Source of the DNA: Apostichopus californicus
Lineage: Eukaryota > Echinodermata > Holothuroidea > Aspidochirotida > Stichopodidae
Length of the DNA: 26,957 nucleotides
Assembly (NCBI GenBank): GCA_020650975.1
Contig: JAIPMN010004413.1
Location: 6,829-33,785 of the forward strand
Direction of reading: 5' to 3'
Position numbers and translations under genes: made by a program. Below the pieces are notes generated by a model. It was not told the DNA's origin and ran no database searches. It was given only the letters and a program-made list of their open reading frames with translations. Shown piece by piece: positions 11,701 to 23,700 of this stretch; the stretch's first letter is position 1; each line of letters starts with the position of its first letter.

Positions 11701-14700
11701 ACCCTAATCATAAATTATTTCTGTGTCAAGGAATGATAAATTAACAATCTGACAGATTCAAAACAACAAATGTAAACAAAACAGGAAGTAAGTTAATTAA
11801 CTACTAATGGGTTTAATTAGGATGACCGAGCAGGGAACATTTTTTTCCAGTATCACATTGCAAAAATAATGCACAAAATTTGAACACTATAATATTATTC
11901 CCTGCTGTGAACTGAACAAAAATCAGATTGTGAAAAAAAAGGTAGGGTGCAAAAAGATGGAAAAAAAAAAAAGGATTTTTTTTTTTCTTGTGTCTGAGCA
12001 AGTTTTTGATGAAGGAGTGATAGGAACACGGCAAACACTGAGACGTCACATGGAAAACAGGCCTACCATTGGCTGTGGGAGCTCCTTGTTAGGGTTATGA
12101 TTAGTGGCGCCCTTCCGCAGGGCTTCCACACTCTTTAGTATGTTCCGCAACTACAGGGGAAAGCGTGCAGAATCATGTGAGATATGCAAAACGAACAGAC
12201 AACCTGTTAGATTGACAATGGCCCTCTCGTACCATTCAGCACAAACTCTTAAAAGAACATGTTTAAACAGACAATTATACAACACTTTTTTGTAGTGTTG
12301 ATACGAGAAGCAGGAGTAAAAGCTTATAGCTGTATTTTTCATGGGTTACGACTCTGCATAATTTTGAGAATGCCGTCTAAGAGTCACACACAATTGAAAA
12401 CCTCTCCACTTAAATACAAAATCCAGAATTAGAACTGTGTTTCAGAGCTCAAATATTTAGCAATTTAATAATCCATTACTCATAGTTCCAAAAATTAAAT
12501 ATGAGGTTTTTTGGGGGGGTTTCTGTCCAAAACTTCAAAGTTTTTGACTGCCACTGGTGTAATTTTTTTTGGAACAAAATAACAATTTGTGTTTTTCTGA
12601 CCTACCCTCATCTTTCAATTGAAGGTCAACTGTTAATACACAATTATGCTGACTTAACCTTCAATATTAATAAAAATAATAAAATCTGTGGGCAATTCTA
12701 GGATGCTTCAGGACAAAGTCATATAGACTGCACACATCTGAAAATAATTTAACAGGCACAGTAGTGAAATCGATCCAATCCACTACAGATACCTGCTGAG
12801 GTTGACCACTACCATTACATATCAAATTCTGTTGCTAGGGATAATGTCACATGACCACTCACCATAGCGATGACCTCTTGTGCTGCTTCAGGAGCTGGCA
12901 ACATCTTACATATTGCTGAAAGGGTATTACTTTGCAAACCTAGCAAGCAAAGAAAAGAAGAGAGATAATATTTTAAAATACCGGCTCGTCACTCTCCGAA
13001 ATAACCCTGAAAAATCAGGTTTAGAGAACGGAGAAAGTCTGATACAAAACCTTTCACAATAATGACTGTTGTAAAACAATTTTGCTATCAATACCTAAAC
13101 AGACTGATTATATTAAACTCAAAACAAACAAGATGGACAAATCATTAATTAATTCGGATTCACTACTTCGCAGACCCTTTTTGTTATTTACATATCGCAT
13201 ATTAATTACTCCTTAATCTTTGTAAATTTGTTTACCAAAAAACCTATGAGTCATTGCTAGTCTTAGTAATTCAATAAACTGAACAGGGGGAACGTTAGAT
13301 CTCTCCAAAAGTTTCTGTCGGTATTAACATTTCATGCAAACAATTATTGAAACAAAAACACATTATTTGAATGATTGCTATGACTGAATTGAAAATATCA
13401 ATATCTATGTTGAGTTTTGTCTCAGTGACTCAAAATTTGACTTAACCTTCCGCTTTCTTGTTTTTGAAACTTGCCCAGACAGGAAGTTACATGAAAACAA
13501 GCTCAAACTTCCTGTTTATCAGCCAACGGTTATCAAAATTACATGAACGGCCTTCCTTGCTGAGTCTGTGTCACTATGACAACATAATGAATATAATGAT
13601 ATCACTCTGTAAAAGCCTAAGGAGCGACAGAGTATTCTAAAACTGTCACAGAAGTGCTTCAACATGTGGTGACACAATATCTAATTTCTGTGGAATTTGC
13701 CTTGCATATTGGCTATGTTAGTATGAAATATTTATACATTGTGCCAACATCCCAACAGGTAAAATGCTGAGCACAGGAGAAAGTGCACTAATGCCTAACA
13801 ATGTTACTGAATAGGGTAAAGCAATCTGGATCAGAAACTAGTATATATGCTACTCTCCTGTACTACTGTGATATTTGTTGTGCAATGTAATACCACTCTC
13901 AAGTGTAAATCGTGTTGTATAAACATGGACTTAACTCAGGACCATTGTATACACATGGACCATTAAATAAACATGGACCATCATGAACCACTCATGACTG
14001 TCAACATTACTACTGTTATCATTAAATCATTAAAATAATCCCCGGGGAGGTACATTACTGGGAACTCATGCAAATGAGGAAGACGCAATCAAAACACAAT
14101 ACATACACGTTATGGCGCATGGCTTACAGTAACTGACACAGAGCCTCTATAAACCATCAAGGTTCCACTGTTATAAGAAAAACTCTTTGATCCCTGGAGG
14201 CAAACTTCGGCAATTTTAATGTTTGGCATATTATCATCCTTAACATTTTCTGTAAACTTTTTAACAATTCGAACAAGACTGCATCATTAAAAAAAAAAAA
14301 AAATTTTTTAAATCTTGACCTATGACCTACCCTGACCTACTGAGTAGCAATTTGTGCAAAGGTGGAAAAAAAAACCTCTTATAGTAACAACTTACCCATA
14401 CTTTTTAAAATTTATATGAAGATGATGTCATACCTAACAAAGCCTGTAGACTGGAGCTAGCTTTAAGCAACTGGTCTCCAGGATCTGAGATTGGGAAGAA
14501 GACCGAGGGAGGAATAGAGCTACCCGCCTCTTCCTCAAATCGAAATCCAACAGACTTGAGGAGTTCTTGCCACCCTCTGACTGGGCCCACCTTATTCACA
14601 ATGCTCTGTTGTGTGGTGTACATAGGATTGGCCTGACCTCTGTTGATTCTCTGTAAGGATTTCTCAATCTGATGAAAATAAAAAAAAATTAATAAAACAA

Positions 14701-17700
14701 AAATAATAAAAAAATATATAAGTTTAGAATAACAGAAATTTAAAATATGCAGACCTTCAGTTGCACAATTTGGCATTTTCATTTTGGCCACAATTTGTGC
14801 ACTGAGCATCATTTCATTGATGTGAAGGCTTTTGCATTCATGTTTAGCAAAGAATGTTAGGTATGTATCATGTGAAGGTCTCTTATGCCCAGTCTGAATG
14901 TCAAGAAAGCGACATGTGGCACTTACCACAACTAAGTCGTGAAAAACTAATTCAATCAGCTCTGTGTGTGCTAAAAGGGCTGGGCGTGTATATAGGCAAA
15001 AATTGTCAGTTACAGCAAGTGACAATTTCTGTTTTCAAGTCTTTTTAGCAATGTTTGCCAAGTATGTATTCTCTGAAACTCTTGCCCATGCTTAACATTG
15101 TTTATCATTGAAAAGTCACTTGTTACATTATTTTATTTTATTTTATTGTATCTTATATTATATTATAATATGTTATGTTATGTTGTGTTATGTTATATTA
15201 TGTTAAAGTAGGTTATGTTGTCTTGTAATATGTTATCTTATGTTGTGTTATGTTATATTATAATAGGTTGTGTTATGTTATGTTGTGTTATGTTACTTAG
15301 CAATGCCAAAACTAATTTCTTACTTCCAGTTATTACTGTATTGATTAGCGACAAATTCATTTTCTTTTCTTATTTTTTCTTTTATTTAATTTTGTTATGG
15401 AGTTTTTTTTTATTTCATTTTATTGTGTATAAAAATATCATGATGATTGTTTTTTTTTTCTTTGTACTAGTCTCTCTAAGTTTTGTGTTATGTTATATTA
15501 TAATAGGTTATGTTATGTTGTGTTATGTAATATTATGTTATGTTATATATCTATTGTGAAACCAATTGAACCAGTTAACAGTCTATGCTGTTTTGTTATT
15601 TTTGCTCATGAATGAACACACTGGAAACAAATACTAGTGCATACACTACCAATTGCTGTAAAGGTCTCAAGCTACATGGAAGATCCATCTTATTATGCTC
15701 TATGACAATGCTTGAATACTTAACGAGAGACATTTATAATTCCAAAACAATCTTTCACTTCTTCTTCATTTTCAATTGATGGCTATTTCAAATTTTAATA
15801 CCTTGTACATGCTTTTGGGACAGATTGCTCTATGGTCTATTACCAAAGTATTTTTACTTACTAATAGCGCATAAATTGCCTGTAAACTGTTTGAAATGGC
15901 TCCCTGCAAGATTGATTAGCAAGCTGTACATGCATTACATTGGCATAATTTGATCATTAATTTACAAGTTATTACCATGAGAGGATAAGGCAATGACATG
16001 CCATGCTGCTCTTAAACTCTTGTTAAAGTTCGGTATTGCTAGTGGTTTGTGCCAACTATAACATTGCTATGAAAAGGGATATCTTGTATATTTGGAGTTT
16101 ACTTCATGACTAAGTCAACCAACCTGAGTTAAAAATATAAATTCATGTATACAACTGAAAGGTTCATAAATCATAACACTTTTGGTTTAATGAATTTATC
16201 AAGTAATGCAAAATTCCACTGAGCCCCCCCCCCCCACCCGACCTCCCTGACCTCACTCCTGTCATTCCCGCACCCCACAAAAATCACAGACTGGTACAAA
16301 ATATTTAGCATAAAGAACATTAAACTCTTACCAAATGAAGAAGCACTCTAAGGGCTTCCCTACATTTACTGGGCGTGGTCAGAAGATCACCCAGAGCGTT
16401 ACCGAGCATCGCACTCTTGTTGCTTAACCTGACATCGCAGCCAATCAGAGTAAAACCTGCCCAATGAGACGGATGGCTGAACTGACGGATCTCCTGTACC
16501 CCTCTCATTCCTTCCGTGAGGGCACCGCTGGCCTTTGTACCCCTCAGAAGACCCTCATATAGACACCTCATGAGGGTGGCATTAGCTAAATCAGACACAG
16601 GCCACATGGGTATCAAGACGCTCTGGGCCCCAGCAGCAAGGAAGGCCCTGGCGATGCCGAGGACCCCATCTGTGGTGACTCTACCCCCACGGCCCTCGCT
16701 GCCGTAGGCGCTGAGGACGACCAGCTTGGCGGTGAGATGAAGATGAGCTATATCGGCAGCGGTGAGGAGAAACTGAGAGAGGGACGGCAGCTCTGTCATC
16801 TCCAAGTCGCTCTCTTCGCTATCGTTGAGGTCCAGCCTCTCGACGTCACCCTGGACTTCAATGCTGATGGAATGAAGGACACAGAATGAATCCAAGTTAA
16901 ACAATTAACCTCAGTGGGTAATTAATGGTTTGCAGGGTGGTGCCGTACTGGTTACACAGTGGTGGTTAATAAATTGTCATATATATATATATAGATAACA
17001 GTGGCAAACTAATCCATAACATAAGTAAACCATCAATTCATCACTGATGTGGGTGGATTTTACAGAACACCAATTTATCTTAATCAACTCGCAAACTCTG
17101 CCGAGATCAACATAGCAAGTTCTGATCCAGTTTTGGAGTACTTTTGAATATACTTTGCAAATCACCTCCTACACCAACAATTTTTTTATTAATATTCTTA
17201 TTAATATTCTTTATTATTAATATTCTATTTAAATCAGATTAATAAACAAACAAATAGCTGTATCACCTTTAAGAGCAACAATCAACAATCAAAGGTTTGT
17301 TACCCCCCAAACCAAAATCTCTCTTTCGAAAACATTTGCTGTCGTTACAGAAAAACAAGACATTTGATGGTCTTTACAAATATGTCTATATATTCAAAAA
17401 TTATTCAGAGACTTCACAAATCAACTCCCTCGCCCCTAAGTTTTTCTTAAAGTTTTTCTCATGAGAGGTATAACCGCCCTCCCCCCCCCCAAAAAAAAAA
17501 AAAAGTCCAAACTCAGGGAATCTTTGCTGGCTTAACAATATTTTTCCTGTTTTGTTAGTTTAGTTTTTCTGGCAAAATCAGCTGCAATTACTTTGATTAC
17601 TCCTCTCCATCCAAGTAATTTAAGTCAATCTAGAAGAAGTAGTCTGATAATACAAGGTACCTGGACGTGACTGGTTTTTCTTCTTCTTCGTTGTGAACCT

Positions 17701-20700
17701 CTCCGGGGGAGAGGACTACTGCAGACAGCTTCCAGCTGACAGCGGCTGCAATGTGAATACATTCTGCCTGACATATCGTCTTCAGTACGGCTTCCTTGCT
17801 TGCATCGGGTCCCGTCATAGCTTGGACGCCCAGCATCTCTGCTATCTCACGAGCCTCCTGCAAAATACAGGGCAGACGATATTTAATGTTCGAAACAATT
17901 CCGAGTGAAATGTTGGTCTCATGTGTGTCAGGAGAAGCAAACCCCATCATCATTATAAGTTAAAATTCCTCAAAGAGCTTAAGAAAAACTGTTTTAGGTG
18001 ATATTTCAGATTCGGATTTACTTTCAAACAGAAGACTGGAGACTAGAGCGACTTATGCTTGACTTTCTTAACAGTTTTCTTTACTCATCACAATGTTGTT
18101 TTTTTTTTTTTGGTAATAGAGATGTGTTTTACAAATGTTGAATCTACAAATGTTGAAGTTATTAACATGACCCTTTGGCTTCATTGTCAACACTGCTTAT
18201 AGTCATCTTAAAAATATGACAAGAAAAGCAAATGGAAAATAATATGTATCACCTCCTGGTGGCTCTATGACAGCACATACTGACAAATGGCAGCTCCTAG
18301 AAATGGTCTTAAAGCCCAAAAAGGAAGGGGGAAAAAAAGGGGGGGAAAACAAAACAGAACAAGATTTTCCTTACGATATTTGGCAGATTTAGTTATCACA
18401 ATGATCTTACACATACTGGCCAAAGGTAATTGTTGGACTAGCCTCTCCTTTAACATGAAAGAAAAATAACAATCTAGCAAGGCCCTTCAACAAATGTGTG
18501 TGTTTGAAGAGAAAAAAAAAGTAAAAGTTTTTTTTTATTCTTACCCTTTCTGAATTTGGAATATCACCCCATTTCCATCTCTTTGTAACTGCCTTTGGTA
18601 AGAGAGGGTTGCCAATAACAACAGCTGGTGTCATTCCACTGCTGGACAAGGATCTGTTTTCCCAGTAGAGGTTCGTATTGAGAGCTCTAATGGAGGGTAC
18701 AGTTCGTATCGTAAATCGCTCGTGAAGGGGTGGAGTCGACGCTCCCTTCAGCAGGACAAAAGGCACCATGTATAGATCCCCTGTTTGAGAGAGAAGACAA
18801 AAATCATCATTTTAAATATTTAGGTACAATAAAAGTTGGCAGTTGGAAAATATACAGTTCACTTCTCTTTCCGCTACTTGCACTCCATCTGATGTCACAC
18901 ATGAAGACCAAAGAATTTTTTTTTTTAAATAAAAAAAATCATAAGCAATACTTTAATTGACATTATAAAATCCCCATATGAGTTTTTTGCACATTGCTAG
19001 TACTACATTGCAATTACTAAGCACGGTTGTTTTAATACTTGTTTAACAAACATGTAAGATAACGGTGGTAACCTTGTCAAAGCTTTCAGTTCAGCAATCA
19101 CCCCATCCATCATCTTTCCCCCTCCGCCCACCTCCAGCGTTTCATTATTTGTTGAAACTGTAATTAAATTTTGGAAGATTAAAAGGAACAGATGACCTTC
19201 ACAGACAGCATCAAAATTAAATTAAAATCTTGTTTTATGAGATTTTGTTGTGATTAAAGTCTTTTGGTAAACCAAGTCTCCCCCCCCTTCAATGCTGTAT
19301 TTTTTTTATTTTTGTATCAGGCAGTTGTTCCATTTCATTATTAAAGCAATGTTGGTACACGCAACAGCTATCAAAGATCAAATTGCAAAGCAAATTAATT
19401 TTCTAATTATTTTAATTTAATTAATTTATTCTACCAACAATTGAGGAGCACGAAATGTCCATGGAGATTTCTAAAGTGCGAGATATTTGGGTTTTGTGCA
19501 GGAGAAAATTACCAAAAGTGACAAACATTGCTCCCCCCCCCCCAGTAGAAAAAGGAGTTGAGCTGCTTTTAACAACCGGGTGTAGATTATTACTATGATG
19601 GAAAGTTTTCTGCGTTTTCAAAATCCAACTAGACCAAACTTTCACAATGCCGCTTAAAATATTGTCTATGGATCAGAACCCTCAGGAAAGCATCCTTGAA
19701 AAAGTTTTGGAGAGATTTAAGATTAAAAAAAAAAATTGGGGGCCAATTCTGATGACCTTTAAAGGAAACTGAGGCTGGCAAATCTGCAGAATCGAAGATA
19801 TTGCTAGGTAGCAGCCAATCAATTAGCATGCTGTCTTCCAAATTAGATTCATTCTGTGGGTGCGTTGCCATAGTTACATCTATTTTGAGTTACTATGTGG
19901 TTTATAATCTAAATTCTAGCAAATTCTGCAGTGTTGTAAATATGCAGAATTTATTGATTTGAAATGAGAATATTTAACCCCACAGTGAAAATGCTATCTG
20001 AATAGACATGCATACAGTAGGGCTTTTCCATGTTGATACTACTACAGGTCTGTTTAAAGAATTGCGACAATAATTTATCAAAATAAAATGTTGGTTCATA
20101 TCTTCACCAATTATAATCGGAAATCTTTGGATGAAATCGTGTACTACGGAGCATGATGTGTTCCAGATCATCTAGGGCTATAGGCACAGGGAATTAATTA
20201 TATGGTATCACACAACAAAACACAACATTGACTGAACTGCTACACGAATTGAAAACTGTATAGCACTGTGTACTAAACCCAGCAATTGCCTTAACTGGGA
20301 TTTTTTCTCTCTAATCTTTTTACCTATCTGGGTTTTTTTTTCTTTTTCTTTTCTTGTGTTTTAAAAAGAGGAACAAAAGTTGTTGGATCTGATTCAGTTC
20401 TGAGATAAAACTTTGATAACAATAACAGGAATTTCACAGATTATGATCAATATTGTTTAGTGCTATCTTACTAAACCATCTTAGGAAACAGAAAGGTGCC
20501 AAATATTTCTGCTGATAGGATGGCAGGCTGCAAACAAACATCTCTCAAACATTACAAGGAAAACCTAGATAAACTTCCATAGGATGGTACTACTGATGCA
20601 AAGTAACAACACAAAAGGCACAATAAAGATGATATCTGTGTGAAAAAATTTAGTCTAGCAGAATACGGTGGCATGATTAAGTTAAATTTAATTACTAACT

Positions 20701-23700
20701 TAATTATTAACTTTTAATTAAGTATAACTCATAAAGTTCAACCTGTCTGGTTCAAACCAGTCCAGAGCATACGCAGTAATATTATATTATGAATTATGTT
20801 TGTTTGATTCTTTTGGATGGGGAGGGGGAGGGGGAGGGGGAGGGGGGCTCTGAATAGTAGAGAAAGGTCTGTAGATTTGCATTCTGCATGTACTACAATT
20901 CTCCTACCAGAAAAAAATTCCTATTGCTATCAGTCTGTGGAAATTACCTTAACATTGTAAAATTTGACAGGGGAATTTTTAATATTAAACAATCATCAAT
21001 GAATTATTGATAAAAGCATCATGTTTGTTTAAAAAGTTAAAATTAATGTCCATATGAACCTGCTGCTTCACTTCATAACACACAAATATCTCTACTTATG
21101 CTTTTTGTTATTTCAATATTTTTTTTTCAATCTGTCTGATTACAATGTTCCCTCTTTACTTTCTATTATGGGCAGCTGGGGTTCGAGAAGAAGGAGAGTT
21201 GGTTTATCATCTTTGAAATATCTTTAAATTAGTTACTGACATTTAAAGGACAGAATCTACAGACGAACTCGTCTGTTACCACTTCCTACCCAGTCCTGTA
21301 ATTTGATATTCCCTAAATCCGAGTTTTACGTCACAATTTACGTCACGGAACCCTCTCCGAAAAAAGGAAAAAAAAGAAGCACTGTACAGCATAATCTCTT
21401 CATTAAGAAGTTCTAGAGATCGGATCTGCGATAACAATTTGCATATGGAAACAATAAAAGTATCACTTAATCCAAACAAAACAATTAACCTTCGGAGGGG
21501 GTATGTAACCTAGCAACAATTACAACCCTAGTGGGTCCTTCAAATTATGATGACATTATTTTGCCGCTTTAATGCTGCCCATGGCAGGCCGACTTTTTTT
21601 TTTTACCAGGGGTCCTTCATATGAGGTACTGTATCTATTATTTGACCTCATAGGGTTACAAGCTATAAATAGTACTACCTATACTGATCAAAGAGAAATT
21701 GGAAAAACTCCAGACAAGGTATACATGTGTAAGGTAGTTAAACATATAAGTATTTAACATAGGCATATTTTTGTTCCAAGGCAATCCTGTTCTAGTTTTA
21801 AGTAACTAGTGCTTTAGCTAGGAACGGATTTGCATCTCCACAGGATATTTAATCACTAGAAGTCAAGATATAGGAAAATGTCTGTATTCTATAAACTGAA
21901 GAACCAACTCCTCCCATATAGGTTTTGAATCATGTGACTTTATATTACCATTTTACAAATATGTGATTAAAGAGTATTGAGCATTAGGGTTGCTCTGCCT
22001 TGGCAGACATTTACCTAAAATTGTCAATTTTGAGTATTAAAATGAGATATTTACATAACATATTTTTTCATCAAATTAAAAGTTAAAAGAAGGAAAATGT
22101 CCATGATAAAAAAAAAAATTCTGTTTACTAAACTACATTTAAGAAAAGTCACCTAGGAAAGGCTGTTCTATATTAAAGTACCTTTATGAACAACCTCTAT
22201 TGAATACTCCTTGGTTCATTTTCCACATAGCCCTGTACAAATTCAATCTTAAAATTCATCAAAATTGGCAGGTTTGTAATCATGAAGCTATGTATCTCTT
22301 TCTATTGTAGAGGTACATATTTAAATAACTGTCTTAATGCCTGTGAGCTTAATGTATTCCTAACCTGACCAATGGCAGAGTGTTACAGAAGGGCTTGCTG
22401 AAATACAAAGGATTAAAATAACTGTTATTTGCTTGTTAATTTGTTTGTTATATAGGCTAACATGAAATGATGTCAACAACAATAGAATATGGTCATCAAA
22501 TTTGGTACTCGAGTTATGAACTTGTATACTTCTAGTACCCGGGATGGAGGGTGGGAGGTGTAAGGCGAAGCTGGAGAAGGGGAGAGGGAACGAGGGAAGG
22601 AAGGGTGGACATTTTATATTTGCTGGTGGGGGATACCACAGCAACACACCATCTTCTTTCCTAACACCCATAAATCCCTTCACAGAGAAATATCTCTTTT
22701 TCCAAGTTTAAAATATATCTCAGAGACTATGAAACATATTGAAATATATCAGTAAAAAGATGGCCTCACCTTCCAAGACTAGCACCAGGTCTTCCATACC
22801 GGTATCACCAGGGTCCGTCAGTCTGAGTTCATCCTCTACGGGGGCGATCAACAGGTCATACAGGGCCCTCAGAGGGGGTTTGCCCGACCAAGCTTTATGG
22901 TCTAATCCCGCTGGCTTGGCGAAGACACTTCCGTTGGACCTCAGAGTACCGCTGAGGCTGTGCACGCTAGATAGACTCCTCATGCTGCTGTTCCGTCTCT
23001 GGTTTCCCCCGGCGATAGAATGGTCCTCCTTGTCCACCAGCTTGGTACCACTCAGGGATACGAGATGCTGGTGGAAGATATCGTCGGCCTCGCTCTCGGT
23101 CTCGCTGGCTATCTCGCTGCCGGTGGAGAAGCCACGGTGGGCCTCCACGCCCAGGGTCTCACGGGCGTGCATGATGTGTTGGTCCAGGTATGACGAGGCA
23201 CTGAAGTTAAGGCTGAGGTCCGCTGTGGAATGTGACGACCGGTTGGATCTCATAGTTTGGTCCGACGGTTCCTTCTCCAACTCGGAGAGGTCTGCATCGT
23301 GAAACACTACCAAGCCTACAAGCAATGAAGTTGGATCAAAAAATTTAGTAAGTGAACCATTAACAAAGTATTAAAACAAATATAAGAGTATATATAAGTA
23401 TATATAAGTAACTGCTGTATATGGGCAATCTAAAAGCCCTGGTCAACCACGTTTGTTCGATTATTAAAAGCACTCATAGTGAATCAGTGATATAACAACC
23501 TTGTCTGTATACTGTTCAAAATGTGTGTGTGTGTGGGGGGGGGGGATAAGAGAGGGAAGGGGCAAATAGGAGTAAGGATTGTGTTAACAAAGTTACTGGA
23601 TTTTGTCACCTTATATGAGCACATCCATTCGGTGTTGCATTCTTCTATGTTTTGTTTGCATTTGCCAAAGACTTCATCCTTTTTCAACCATACCCCCCCC

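Larger units (their letters stand above)
7415..12862 (-). other. largest intron, between exons g and h (5.4 kb)
   Basis: GT at 12862-12861 and AG at 7416-7415. AT-rich, with no coding or RNA gene that I can support. It contains AGGTCA-type half-sites at 8183-8196, a CA-rich tract near 8973-8986, a two-copy tandem duplication (about 9635-10115), CT-rich runs near 9677-9740 and 11630-11680, and several long A or T runs. Confidence 0.8.

Noticed and set aside
14405..15025. Longer coding region extending exon f to 15025
   Set aside because: Upstream of the acceptor at 14669 the translation becomes AT-driven and unlike TTC28. The acceptor with its T-rich tract and the phase-0 match to exon e fix the boundary.
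15215..15559. 114-codon plus-strand open frame rich in Cys, Tyr, Met and Val, looking like a membrane protein
   Set aside because: It is the translation of a TTATG satellite and T-rich spacer; the hydrophobic look is a composition effect.
22739..23302. 187-codon plus-strand open frame
   Set aside because: It is fully antisense to TTC28 exon b. The minus strand carries conserved CHAT and linker motifs with correct splice phases; the plus frame is a shadow of GC-rich coding sequence.
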